Positions 1 through 9,132 are shown, counted from the first letter of the stretch. The stretch is DNA of 64,000 nt from Leptolyngbya sp. PCC 7375 (GCF_000316115.1 NZ_JH993797.1:7785961-7849960); one strand, 5' to 3'. Notes: generated by a model from the sequence alone, not told the origin. Made by a program: numbers and translations.

Positions 1-961
1 CACTAAATGATTTAACAGCTTCTTGTTGTAAAATCTTCCAAGTCACACTCAGACAGGAAACAACTGTTAGGGTACGTGATGTTTTATCCCGTAATGCCAT
101 CAAACCGCCGCCAACGCCCTCAATAATTGACTTGGAAATAAGCTGTTCTTCTGATGGTTGATCGCTTGTTATTGAAGATTTTGCATAGTGATGCTGTGCA
201 ACGATGGAGTCAATCTGATCAAAAGCTAAAACCCAAGACGACTGTAGCCCTAGGATCCAGGATAGCCCTTCTACAACATCGCTTAGCTTCTGGCAAGAAG
301 TTGTTTTAAAGTGAAAGTCTCTTCTAGCCGTGTCTTCAATTTCTAAGCCACATAGCCAGGAGTAGCCAATATCAGAAAAAAGAAAATCATCAGAATTAAG
401 TAGAACTAGAGATCTAACAATATCCTGATATCGATTAGCTGCCTGACGATTGCGTCGATTAATGGCGTTGAGAATCAGCATAATTCCCTTGTTTAGGGGA
501 ATCGTCGTCAATTTTGCCATTTCTTCAGCTGAGACGTTGGCATGACCAGCTAAATTAAGCAAATATTGTATGACTTGCTTTAACTGAAATTGAGGTGTTC
601 CACGTTCACTTTCTTCACGAAGAGAACTGATATAACCCTGGACTGTCGTTTCCCAAAAATCATGGACATCGGTCATATCTACCAAGATAAATCCAAGTCC
701 CTGTGACGCTAGTTGCTGACGAAGAACACTTAAGAAATGGGTCTTTCCGGCACCAGCTGGCCCTGCTATGACCTGTCCTAAAGGTGGCTTAGGATCTTTT
801 GATTTGGCAAGTTGAGTGACATCAGCAAGTATTTTTTTGCGTTCTTGCTGATGTAAACCTTCAATATGAAATGCAGGCGTATCCCATATATTTCGTACAT
901 GGGTGGTCCAACTAAAGTCAGCAGCTTGTAATGCTTCTAGGGCCTGAGCATTGTCGATCAT
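1..961 (-). CDS. P-loop ATPase, C-terminus beyond left edge
   Basis: I translated this by hand from the ATG at 959-961; 320 codons are visible and the frame stays open to base 1, so the protein is cut by the window edge. A Walker A motif GPAGAGKT lies near residue 60, after an N-terminal stretch containing HVRNIWDTP. A Walker B-like strand SSWVLAFDQID lies near residue 255, so this is an AAA/STAND-like or BrxD-like ATPase. It starts 9 bases after the stop of the 217-residue gene and is the last gene of a minus-strand operon whose first gene encodes a DUF559-like nuclease. ATPase plus nuclease suggests DNA processing or phage defence, which is inference. The exact family cannot be decided without the missing C-terminus. 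Confidence 0.75.
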   Translation of the reverse strand, partial: MIDNAQALEALQAADFSWTTHVRNIWDTPAFHIEGLHQQERKKILADVTQLAKSKDPKPPLGQVIAGPAGAGKTHFLSVLRQQLASQGLGFILVDMTDVHDFWETTVQGYISSLREESERGTPQFQLKQVIQYLLNLAGHANVSAEEMAKLTTIPLNKGIMLILNAINRRNRQAANRYQDIVRSLVLLNSDDFLFSDIGYSWLCGLEIEDTARRDFHFKTTSCQKLSDVVEGLSWILGLQSSWVLAFDQIDSIVAQHHYAKSSITSDQPSEEQLISKSIIEGVGGGLMALRDKTSRTLTVVSCLSVTWKILQQEAVKSFS

Positions 962-970
962 TTTACGTAA

Positions 971-1624
971 TTATTTAATATAAGCAAAATAGCGTTTGTC
1001 TCCTCCTCCCAAGTCAATGGCGGCTTGTTCATCTTCAGGTCCAATTTCTTGGGGATCTTCCATAGGACTAAGAGAAACCTCACCAGTTTGCTGCATGGAA
1101 CACAGGGTATTGTTAATTGTCTCGGGTGAAAAATTTCCTAGATATTGATGAATCTGAGAAAGTTTCGCTCTAAAGTCGGGGCTGTTTTGAGTAATGCTGG
1201 CGTATGCTTCACGAATTTTCTCTTTAAGGGAAGCGTTCGATGTCTGACCTTCGGTAGGTGTATCTGAGGAAGACGCTGAAGGAGCTAAAAAGTCTACTAG
1301 TGGAACATCGTTAGTACGCATATATTGCCCTAATCGCATTAGAAGCACTTGGAAAATAGGGATGGCTGTCGTAAATCTGGGGTTGATCTCTATCTTGAAA
1401 TCTTCTGACTGGAAGCGTTCTGTCATCCAATACCAGGCTTTATCTTCTAAAACAAGATGGCTAGCTGCCCCTTTTTTTTCAAGTTTGATTAGTCCCTTTT
1501 CAACTAATGGTTGACAGGCTGCTTTGGTCATCTTAGGTTTCACTTTTGAGACCATTGGTGTATCGCCTGTCAGCAGAAGATTCAAGAGAAGTAATTCGTG
1601 CTTATATGTTAGTTGTTCACTCAT
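971..1624 (-). CDS. small winged-helix-like protein of the ATPase/nuclease operon
   Basis: A 217-residue protein that I do not recognise as a named family. Residues 1-75 (YKHELLLLNLLLTGDT, then KPKMTKAACQPLVEKGLIKLEKK, split here as a helix followed by a turn and strand) read like a winged-helix fold of the kind seen in small adaptor or DNA-binding subunits. The C-terminal part ends in an acidic stretch (MEDPQEIGPEDEQAA). There is no signal peptide or membrane segment. Its ATG overlaps the stop of the upstream nuclease gene by one base (TAATG) and the ATPase gene follows after 9 bases, so the three are translationally coupled. It may connect ATPase and nuclease, as small subunits do in multi-gene defence systems; that is inference. 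Confidence 0.65.
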   Translation of the reverse strand: MSEQLTYKHELLLLNLLLTGDTPMVSKVKPKMTKAACQPLVEKGLIKLEKKGAASHLVLEDKAWYWMTERFQSEDFKIEINPRFTTAIPIFQVLLMRLGQYMRTNDVPLVDFLAPSASSSDTPTEGQTSNASLKEKIREAYASITQNSPDFRAKLSQIHQYLGNFSPETINNTLCSMQQTGEVSLSPMEDPQEIGPEDEQAAIDLGGGDKRYFAYIK

Positions 1625-2694
1625 TAAAGTACCTCACGTAAAGATCGAAGTTGCTGTCGCCGAAATCGAACGACGTCACGGATTTTTTCAATAGCTACCT
1701 CAGCATCTGACATAACTTCATCATGGGGTAGCCTCAACACAATATAGTCGCTTATGAGGAGTTCGTAGTCGCGGTTGCGATCGCGATTAAATCCAAATCG
1801 ATTCCCATGGTGTCGATAGCCATCAATTTCCACCACAACACGCCCTTCTGCCCAGAGTAAATCGACCACATAGTCGCTAAGACGGACCGTTTGTAACCTT
1901 TGGTTAAATTTAAATAATGATGCTAATTCCGTATCTTGGGTCAGTAGGATAGCTAACTTTTGTTCTCCAGGACTGAAAGGATGGGGTCTTCCATGAATAG
2001 GAAAAATAGTATGTTTGGCTTCTTGAGGAGTTTTAGTCTGTTGAAATACCGATTCAACAGCAGACAAGGTGATCGCTCCATAGAGTATTGACTCTAGCTC
2101 ATTAGATGTAGCCAAGCTCTCTGGAAGGAGTAGAACGATGCGTGAATTTGTATGATCAGCTATCCAAGTGACTGCTTTAGCTAACCCAAGTAAACAATGG
2201 CTTGATGGTTGAGGATCTGAGATCGCAAGAATAAGCCCATCTAATTCAAGCGCAAGAGCGAGTTGAGTTAACTGTAGGTTATGGGGAAAGTCTCTTAGAA
2301 AAGGTACCTTTTGGTATTGGCATGCTTGTACCGCCGTCTTGAGCCAAGGTAAAGATAAATTTTCATGGGTTGCCTGCACGACAGAACATGAAAATTTATT
2401 CATCAAAGCATCCGTTGCCAATGCCCCAGATTCTATAAATAACTCATCTTGTTGATACCAAGCAGGCCATAACTCAAAAGAAACTTTAGCTAAAGTTTCT
2501 ACAACATCAGCAACGACCTGTCTTTGCTTAGGTAGTAAACCCCAAATATGTGTTACAACTCGTTGCCAATGCATATCATTGACCGCAGCAAGTATGTGAG
2601 CGATATCACCTGTGGCGTTCTTGCATAGAATGGCTTGAACCTGGCTTGGAGAGAGCAGTTTCAAGGCATCACTTAATGACTGTTGATGAGACAT
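1624..2694 (-). CDS. protein with C-terminal DUF559/PD-(D/E)XK-like nuclease domain
   Basis: A 356-residue soluble protein. The last ~100 residues match the DUF559/Vsr-like endonuclease fold: a strand with YVVDLLWAEGR followed by VVVEIDGYRHH supplies the D ... E-x-D catalytic pattern, followed by NRDRNRDYELL and an IVLRLPHDEV strand. The N-terminal 240 residues are of no family I know. It is the first gene of the minus-strand module and its stop codon overlaps the next start by one base. The nuclease assignment rests on visible motifs; a role in restriction or phage defence is inferred from coupling to a P-loop ATPase. Upstream (2695-2820) is AT-rich and probably holds the promoter. Confidence 0.75.
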   Translation of the reverse strand: MSHQQSLSDALKLLSPSQVQAILCKNATGDIAHILAAVNDMHWQRVVTHIWGLLPKQRQVVADVVETLAKVSFELWPAWYQQDELFIESGALATDALMNKFSCSVVQATHENLSLPWLKTAVQACQYQKVPFLRDFPHNLQLTQLALALELDGLILAISDPQPSSHCLLGLAKAVTWIADHTNSRIVLLLPESLATSNELESILYGAITLSAVESVFQQTKTPQEAKHTIFPIHGRPHPFSPGEQKLAILLTQDTELASLFKFNQRLQTVRLSDYVVDLLWAEGRVVVEIDGYRHHGNRFGFNRDRNRDYELLISDYIVLRLPHDEVMSDAEVAIEKIRDVVRFRRQQLRSLREVL

Positions 2695-2867
2695 TAGACC
2701 TGCATACTACATCTACAATAAAGTCTATTGAAGTCTATACAGTATTTAATACAACGTTTCAGAAAATTTTGATGCCGTATTTTCACTGTAAGGATTAATT
2801 ATTTCAGCCAGAGATCATAGCCTACCCCAAATCCTTCAAATGCTCTACCTTCTAGCTGTCAACAGTC

Positions 2868-3577
2868 TCACAACACAATTGTCGTCCCCTCCGCCCATGA
2901 CTCCGATCTCGCCACCAGCACACCATTCTCCAACCACAAAATCAACTGCCCTTTCCCAAATATCTCTAGGTCCGCAACAACTTGCACATCATGGCCAAGA
3001 TCACTTAACCCCAACGCCACATGCCGTGGCACCGTCTGCTCCAAAAACACCCGATTACCCCGATTAAACTGCCAACGGGTTGCATCCAGTGCCACCTGCG
3101 AATTCAAGCCATGATCTGCCAAATCCGAAACCATCTGCAAATGTTCCTGGGGCTGCATCGATGCCCCCATCACTCCAAACGACCTACGGTGTATACACAT
3201 CTAGAAGATAATGTCCCAAAAGGTAGACCTGACCTTGAATTGGCCCTCATCCTAAATCCTTCTCCCTGGGGGCGAAGGACTTTGAAGCCAGGCCCCCCTT
3301 CTCCCCCAGGGAGTAAGGGGTTGGGGGATGTAGAGCTTGCTCTTCTCGCAGAGTGGGCTCGATACTTGGAGCCACTTTCCGACTTCTGTATACACCGTAG
3401 CCCCAAACGACCCAAACGGTGGTCTATCACGACTCAAAAAAACAGGACTAATCCTATGGAATGGCCGTTTCCCAGGCGCGATCGCATTCGGATGATCCAG
3501 TTCAATCACAAACGCAGCTCCCCGATTTTGCAACGCAATCCCCGTATCAGGAATCACAATCCCATCAGTAACGAGAA
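2868..3577 (-). pseudogene. C-terminal fragment of gamma-glutamyltranspeptidase, split by MITE
   Basis: The minus strand encodes a decayed copy of the C-terminal third of the intact GGT at 17837-19450. It keeps IPDTGIALQNRG, HPNAIAPGKRPFH and FLSRD, then is interrupted by a 219-bp element (3184-3402). It resumes with FGVMGASMQPQ, NRGNRVFLEQTVPRHVA and GLSDLGHDVQ and ends at a genuine stop at 2868. The catalytic Thr region and everything N-terminal to about 3577 are missing, so it cannot be functional. The fragment abuts the 3' end of the TPR/retropepsin gene. It is probably the relic of a duplication of the GGT gene. Confidence 0.85.
3184..3402. mobile_element. MITE-like element, copy 1 (219 bp, 9-bp target duplication)
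   Basis: A non-coding element with terminal inverted repeats CTACGGTGTATACA ... TGTATACACCGTAG. It is flanked by the direct repeat CCAAACGAC at 3175-3183 and 3403-3411, a 9-bp target duplication. A second copy, about 246 bp, lies at 14373-14618 and shares the ends and the central block with CTCCCTGGGGGCGAAGGACTT. The insertion point lies inside a GGT fragment whose ancestral sequence can be read from the intact gene at 17837-19450, which confirms both boundaries. There is no transposase inside, so it must have moved with a transposase supplied in trans. Confidence 0.85.
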
Positions 3578-3595
3578 ACTTCTGACTGACAACAA

Positions 3596-5083
3596 TTACT
3601 GACGACGGTAGAGTTCGACTTCGTTAGCCAGGATGCGGACATTATAATAGGCCAGAAAATCTTGGCCGAGGAGACCGGCTGAAAAGCTGGGCGCGATCGC
3701 AACATGCACATTCATCACGGCTGCCGACTGCACCCGAATCGACCGCACCCAACCATTACTGATCGGCATCGCCGCCTCACCTGGAATCTGCAAAAAGCCC
3801 CCTGGAGTTCCCTTAATCCCCAACATCAATGCCATCGTCTCGGTAATAATGGTGCGAGGCAAATCCTGCTGCATCAACATATCAAATGAGTGTCGATCAT
3901 TAAACCGTACCTCAATCACCGGCATTCCCGACCGCATCGCCTTAATCGGCACCCGAATTAACCGCTCCGCCTCCGCCTCCGCCTTTTCCCGATCCAACTC
4001 CTGACGAATTGCCTCCGCCCGATTCGCGGCTACCTTCTGCGCTCGCCAATTCCCCTGATCTAGCCATAACGATGCCGCCTGCCGATAATCCGCCAACGCC
4101 TCCTTCCCAGACTGCACCGATGCTCGCGCATCATATAGTTCAGCTGATGGCTTTATTGCGATCGCATTCGAATAATCCTTAAACGCATTGTCCATATCTC
4201 CCAGCTGTTGATAGGCTTGCCCTCGTATCGTCAGCCGCTCTGCTGTCGCCTCTGTTTTGATCAACTCTGTTATTGTTGTCATTGCCCCGTAGGCATCTCC
4301 CAATGCCAGTCGAATTTTGGCCCGTCGCACCTGAACCATCGGATCTTCGGGAGCTAGCTGCTGCACCCTGGCCATATCTCGTGTTGCTGCCTCGTAACGA
4401 TGGAGCTGGGCTTGGAGATAGGCGCGATCGCACAGGGCCTCTAGATGATTCGGATCGATCTCCAACAACCAATTCAGATCTTCCAATGCTTGTCTGAATA
4501 GACCTTGGGTCACTTTTTCTCTCGCCCGCTGCAAAAAATCTGTTGGTGACACCATGGAAGCTGGTGTTCCAGAGGTCTTTTCTGGAGTCTGGGATACCTT
4601 AGCGGTCGGCGTGACTGGCTGATTTAACTCTGTCTGTAGCTGATTCGCCTGCTCCAAGCAAGCGGTTGCATTCGCCTTATCCTTTTGCGCCAGATATAAC
4701 TTAGTGGCTGCCTTATAGGCGTTGATTGCTGCTTGGGGCTGACCCACCTGACGATACATTTTACCTAATAATTGTTGCGCTGCTGCTAGCTGAGGATCTA
4801 GCTTTAATGCTTGCTGGGCATCAATAATGGCTGATGACGGTGTGGCGGTGGTGACATAGGCTAGCGCTCGCCCCAGGTACGCCTGCGCCGTCGGTTCTCG
4901 TTGGATGACTTTGGTGTAATCTGCGATCGCTCCCGCACTATCTCCCACCTGAAGCCGTGTCCGTCCCCGTAGTCGGTATGCCTCTGTCTGTTGCGAGTTG
5001 GCTAAAATTACCTGATCCAATAGGGCTAATGCTGTACGTAGTTCGCCCCGCTCAACACAATCCACTGCCTGCTGATAGCTCAT
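3596..5083 (-). CDS. TPR protein with C-terminal retropepsin-like domain
   Basis: A 495-residue protein. Residues 1-150 and 185-345 are tetratricopeptide repeats (for example AYRLRGRTRLQVGDSAGA and EALCDRAYLQAQLHRYE). A long charged helix (AEAIRQELDREKAEAEAE) leads into a C-terminal domain from about residue 378 that aligns with the retropepsin-like aspartyl protease domain common in cyanobacterial TPR proteins, including the terminal GLLGQDFLAYYNVRI block. The usual Asp-Thr-Gly-Ala active-site loop is replaced by QQDLPRTIIT, so catalysis is doubtful. No clear signal peptide. The start codon at 5083 is the only Met before the first repeat. It is a single gene, flanked on both sides by GGT debris. 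Confidence 0.8.
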   Translation of the reverse strand: MSYQQAVDCVERGELRTALALLDQVILANSQQTEAYRLRGRTRLQVGDSAGAIADYTKVIQREPTAQAYLGRALAYVTTATPSSAIIDAQQALKLDPQLAAAQQLLGKMYRQVGQPQAAINAYKAATKLYLAQKDKANATACLEQANQLQTELNQPVTPTAKVSQTPEKTSGTPASMVSPTDFLQRAREKVTQGLFRQALEDLNWLLEIDPNHLEALCDRAYLQAQLHRYEAATRDMARVQQLAPEDPMVQVRRAKIRLALGDAYGAMTTITELIKTEATAERLTIRGQAYQQLGDMDNAFKDYSNAIAIKPSAELYDARASVQSGKEALADYRQAASLWLDQGNWRAQKVAANRAEAIRQELDREKAEAEAERLIRVPIKAMRSGMPVIEVRFNDRHSFDMLMQQDLPRTIITETMALMLGIKGTPGGFLQIPGEAAMPISNGWVRSIRVQSAAVMNVHVAIAPSFSAGLLGQDFLAYYNVRILANEVELYRRQ

Positions 5084-5145
5084 TGTTGCTTTTATGCCAG
5101 TTGTTTTGACACTATCCTATGGACCCTACTAGGAGTCTGCCCCCC

Positions 5146-5241
5146 TTGATCTTAAATCGCTTAACCCTAACACCACATGCCGTGACACCCTATGCTCCAA
5201 AAACACCCAATTATCCTGAAAACTGCTAACGCGGTGCATCC
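5146..5241 (-). pseudogene. short degenerate gamma-glutamyltranspeptidase remnant
   Basis: About 95 bases resemble 3000-3090 in the GGT fragment and the corresponding part of the intact GGT: shared runs include CACATGCCGTG, TGCTCCAAAAACACCC and GGTGCATCC. Reading the minus strand gives stop codons in frame, so it is a fossil. It lies upstream of the TPR/retropepsin gene, so that gene is bracketed by two pieces of GGT in the same orientation. Confidence 0.65.
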
Positions 5242-5410
5242 CGGACAGCTATCGATGTCAGAAATGCGCTGATAAAGAATTTGGTCAATTACCAGGCAAC
5301 GATAACCGCCTCAATGTAACGCTTTTTGCCAGGAAATCAGATAGGTTTATCGCTGACATACTATGGTGACGACTGCATTGGCAGTTGCTGCATGTCCAAA
5401 CTGTTGACCC

Positions 5411-7282
5411 ATGGCAAGAACCTCAGACATATCTCTGCTAACAACCGTAGACGAAGGGTTATCCTTTGTCACTGTAGACCAGCTCAAAAAGCTGCTACCC
5501 CTCTTGCCCAAATCCGTTAAAGCCACCCGCAAAGCAGATCTAGTGGCCGCGATCGCAACCCAGCTAACCGGCAAATCCCTCAAAAAACTGTGGCAAGGAC
5601 TCACCGAAATTCAACAGGCCGTTGTCGCTGAAGCCGTTCATGTCACTGACGGCACCTATAACGCTGGGTCATTTATCGCCAAATATGGTCAAAAACCCAG
5701 CTGGGGTACCTATGGATCCTACGGCTATCGCGCCGAACCATCGCCACTGCAGCTATTTTTCCTACCGACAGGAACCTATGGTGCTGGTCTCCATATGCCT
5801 ATTGACATGCAGGTTGAACTGCAAGCCTACGTCCCAGAGCCAAAACCGTTAGCCTTAAACACCCTGGAGAATCCCCCCAGGGGTTTCAAGGTAGTTGACA
5901 AATACTACGATTATAAAAATCGTCGCCCGGTCTCCCAGGAAAGAGATGTGGACGTCCGTCTGTGTGAAACAGAACGGCTGGCCCAGCAAGACTTACAATC
6001 CTTACTGCGATTGGTAAACCTGGGTAAGGTCAGCGTCAGTGACAAAACCTTGATGCCCACCAAAGCCACCCTCAAGTCTGTTGCCAGCGTAATCCAGGGG
6101 GAAGACTACTACACTGAAGCCGATGAAGAGCCAGACCTGGAATATCTAGACCCCATTGGCACCATTAAACCCCTGGCCTGGACGATGCTGCTACAGGCAT
6201 CAGGGTTGACCCTCCTGGAAGGCAAAAAACTCAAGCTCAGTAAAACAGGCCAAAAGGCCCTGACAGCCTCCCCTGAGAAGACGCTGAAAACCCTATGGAA
6301 AAAGTGGCTCAAGACCACCATCCTGGATGAACTGCGGCGGGTGGACAACATCAAGGGCCAAACGGGTAAAGGGAAACGGGGGCTGACGGCAGTGGCGGGA
6401 CGGCGCAGTGTCATTGTCCAGGGATTAATGGATTGCCCGGTGGGGAAATGGGTGACCTATGACGATCTAAAAGACTATTTGGTGGCCAGTAACCAAACAT
6501 TTGAGGTGAGTCGTTATCCTGAAAATCTATACATCAGCGACTCGAACTACGGTCGCCTATACGATGCCGGTGGATACTGGAGCATTTTGGAAACAGCCTA
6601 TATGCGCTGCTTTTTGTTTGAATATGTGGCCACATTAGGTCTGATCGATATTGCCTATGTGAATCCCTATGATGCGCCATCGCAAACTGAATTAGATCAC
6701 TTTTGGGGAGGAGAAGACCTTAGTTTTTTAAGCCGATACGATGGACTGCTGGCGCTACGGCTGACTCCCTTGGGGGCATTTTGTCTGGGCCTAACGGCGG
6801 ACTACACAGCCCCAGAACTGACCACCGATACCACTCTGAGAGTTTTACCCAATCTCGATATTGTGCTGACGGGACAACCGCTTCAGGCGACTGAGTTGAT
6901 GATGATGGATACGTTTACCCAACAAACCTCAGATGCGGTGTGGAAGCTGGATCGAGAGACGATGCTAAAGGCCGCTGCCGAAGGGCATTCACTGACAGAA
7001 TTTCAAGCCTTTTTGACGGAGGCCAGCGCTGATGGACTACCGAATACGGTGCAACAGTTTTTTGAGGACTGTCTAGAGCGGATCACCAGTGTTCAGGATC
7101 GCGGTTTGGCGCGGTTGATCGAGTGTAAGGATAAGACGCTGGCGGCCTTAATCGCCCATGACTCGCGAACGAAAAAGTTTTGTTATCTGGCGGGGGATTG
7201 TTGTTTGGTGGTGCCGACGGACAAGGAGACAAGATTTCGGACGGCGTTGCGTAAGGTGGGGTATACGTTGCCGTTGGGGTGA
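5411..7282 (+). CDS. XPB/Ssl2 N-terminal-like (helicase C-3 domain) protein
   Basis: A 623-residue soluble protein. The N-terminal part (LLTTVDEGLSFVTVDQL, KATRKADLVAAIATQL) is an all-helical module. From about residue 460 it contains the domain found in the N-terminus of XPB-type helicases and often annotated as helicase C-3 (TLRVLPNLDIVLTGQPL, AVWKLDRETMLKAAAEGHS). It has no Walker motifs, so it is not itself a helicase. The XPB helicase gene follows in the same orientation after 112 bases, which contain short tandem GGATGAA repeats. Established knowledge: XPB works in DNA repair and archaeal XPB has a dedicated partner (Bax1). Inference: this protein is the partner or regulator of the downstream helicase. 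Confidence 0.7.
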   Translation: MARTSDISLLTTVDEGLSFVTVDQLKKLLPLLPKSVKATRKADLVAAIATQLTGKSLKKLWQGLTEIQQAVVAEAVHVTDGTYNAGSFIAKYGQKPSWGTYGSYGYRAEPSPLQLFFLPTGTYGAGLHMPIDMQVELQAYVPEPKPLALNTLENPPRGFKVVDKYYDYKNRRPVSQERDVDVRLCETERLAQQDLQSLLRLVNLGKVSVSDKTLMPTKATLKSVASVIQGEDYYTEADEEPDLEYLDPIGTIKPLAWTMLLQASGLTLLEGKKLKLSKTGQKALTASPEKTLKTLWKKWLKTTILDELRRVDNIKGQTGKGKRGLTAVAGRRSVIVQGLMDCPVGKWVTYDDLKDYLVASNQTFEVSRYPENLYISDSNYGRLYDAGGYWSILETAYMRCFLFEYVATLGLIDIAYVNPYDAPSQTELDHFWGGEDLSFLSRYDGLLALRLTPLGAFCLGLTADYTAPELTTDTTLRVLPNLDIVLTGQPLQATELMMMDTFTQQTSDAVWKLDRETMLKAAAEGHSLTEFQAFLTEASADGLPNTVQQFFEDCLERITSVQDRGLARLIECKDKTLAALIAHDSRTKKFCYLAGDCCLVVPTDKETRFRTALRKVGYTLPLG

Positions 7283-7394
7283 GGTGGAGAAAGGATGAAG
7301 GATGAAGGATGAAGGCGGAATTTAATTCATCGTTCCTCGTTCCTAATTCATCGTTTATAGAGGAGACAAGGAGATAGGGTGAACGGGAGATGGG

Positions 7395-9068
7395 ATGAGC
7401 TATTCGCCTGATAATGCGTTGATTATTCAAAGCGATCGCACTGTTTTGTTAGATGTCCATGCGGTTAATGCAGAGCGGGCACAGGTTGCGATCGCCCCCT
7501 TTGCTGAACTGGTCAAAAGCCCTGAACATATTCACACCTATCAGCTCAGTCCTCTGAGCATCTGGAATGCACGGGCAGCGGGTATGGCCGTAACCGAGAT
7601 GGTGGCGGCCCTGGAGGAAAATGCCAAATATCCCATGCCGGAGTCCGTGGCCCAGGAGCTGGAAACCATGGGCCAACGCTATGGGTTGACGGTGCTGCGA
7701 CAGCATCGAGAACAGGGACTGGTGTTGCTGGTGGTGGATGCGGCCCTGGCGGAACAACTACAGCGTCATGAACAGGTGGAACCGCTATTGGGGGAGCGAT
7801 TTTCGGACACGGAGTTTGCGATCGCCCTGGCCCATCGTGGTAGTCTCAAGCAGGCTCTCCTAGTTGCAGGTTATCCAGCCGAAGACCTGGCGGGCTATGT
7901 GACTGGTGATGCCCTCACCCTGTCCCTGAGGGAAAAAAGTCTCTCAGGTCAGCCGTTTGGTTTACGATCTTATCAACAAAAAGCAGCGGATCTATTTTAC
8001 CAGGCAGGCCATGCCAAAGGCGGCAGCGGTGTGATTGTCTTACCCTGTGGTGCTGGTAAAACCATGGTGGGCATGGCAACCATGGCGGCGATTCAACAAC
8101 ACACCCTAATTCTCACCAGTAATCTCACATCGGTGCGCCAATGGCGGCGAGAACTGTTGGATAAAACCAGCCTGACGGAGGACCATATTGCCGAATACAG
8201 CGGTGACCGCAAGGCAACGGGGCCAGTCACATTGGCCACCTACCAAATTCTCACCTACCGTGCCCACAAGGACGAAGAGTTTCGCCATTTGGGTTTGTTT
8301 GACCAGCAGGACTGGGGATTGATCATCTATGATGAGGTTCACCTGTTACCGGCCCCTGTCTTTCGCATTACTGCCACCCTCCAGGCCCGTCGGCGTTTGG
8401 GTCTGACCGCCACCCTGATTCGAGAAGATGGCCATGAAGGAGATGTGTTTGCTCTGATTGGTCCCAAACGCTACGATGTGCCCTGGCGCGACCTGGAAAC
8501 CCAAGGCTTTATTGCCACGGCCCACTGTACCGAGATTCGGATTGCTCAACCTGACGATTGGCAAATGGACTATGCCATGGCTCCCCGACGGCAACAGTTT
8601 CGCATTGCTGCGGAAAATCCCCGTAAGTTGGAAGTCGTAAAGACTCTCCTAGAAAAAGAGGCTGGGCATCGAATTCTAATTATTGGTGAATATATCAGTC
8701 AGCTTAAATCCATTGCTGCCCTGGTAGATTTTCCCTTGATTACGGGTAAAACCAGTCAAGCAGACCGGGAGAAAATCTATGGTGCTTTTCGCCAGGGAGA
8801 CGTTTCTGGCCTGGTGTTATCGCGGGTGGGAAATTTTGCGTTAGATTTACCCGATGCGGATGTGTTGATCCAGGTATCGGGCAAGTATGGCTCACGACAG
8901 GAAGAAGCCCAGCGTCTGGGGCGGATACTCCGTCCGAAACAGACAGGAAATAATGCTCAGTTTTATACTCTGGTGTCATCACGCACCTGTGAAGAAGACT
9001 TTGCCCAGCATCGACAGTTATTTCTGACAGAACAAGGTTATCGTTATCAAATTGAGGTTCTCACCTAA
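7395..9068 (+). CDS. XPB-type DEAD/DEAH DNA repair helicase
   Basis: A 557-residue superfamily 2 helicase. An XPB-like N-terminal region precedes Walker A PCGAGKT near residue 217, motif II DEVH near 313 (YDEVHLLPAPVFR), motif III LGLTATLIREDG and motif VI QRLGRILRPK near 510. The spacing fits bacterial XPB: 3'-5' DNA unwinding coupled to ATP hydrolysis, linked to nucleotide excision repair. An ATG at 7395 follows a GGGAGA ribosome binding site. It is the second gene of a pair with the XPB-associated protein. A G+C-rich hairpin 65 bases downstream is a plausible terminator. Confidence 0.9.
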   Translation: MSYSPDNALIIQSDRTVLLDVHAVNAERAQVAIAPFAELVKSPEHIHTYQLSPLSIWNARAAGMAVTEMVAALEENAKYPMPESVAQELETMGQRYGLTVLRQHREQGLVLLVVDAALAEQLQRHEQVEPLLGERFSDTEFAIALAHRGSLKQALLVAGYPAEDLAGYVTGDALTLSLREKSLSGQPFGLRSYQQKAADLFYQAGHAKGGSGVIVLPCGAGKTMVGMATMAAIQQHTLILTSNLTSVRQWRRELLDKTSLTEDHIAEYSGDRKATGPVTLATYQILTYRAHKDEEFRHLGLFDQQDWGLIIYDEVHLLPAPVFRITATLQARRRLGLTATLIREDGHEGDVFALIGPKRYDVPWRDLETQGFIATAHCTEIRIAQPDDWQMDYAMAPRRQQFRIAAENPRKLEVVKTLLEKEAGHRILIIGEYISQLKSIAALVDFPLITGKTSQADREKIYGAFRQGDVSGLVLSRVGNFALDLPDADVLIQVSGKYGSRQEEAQRLGRILRPKQTGNNAQFYTLVSSRTCEEDFAQHRQLFLTEQGYRYQIEVLT

Positions 9069-9132
9069 ATAGGTCAGCATAATCTTTTATAAAATACGAA
9101 TAAGCTGTTTAACCTCTTAGAGTTTGCCCCCA

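Noticed and set aside
2840..3067. Plus-strand ORF over the GGT fragment
   Set aside because: Pro/Ser/Thr-rich shadow of the minus-strand GGT pseudogene.
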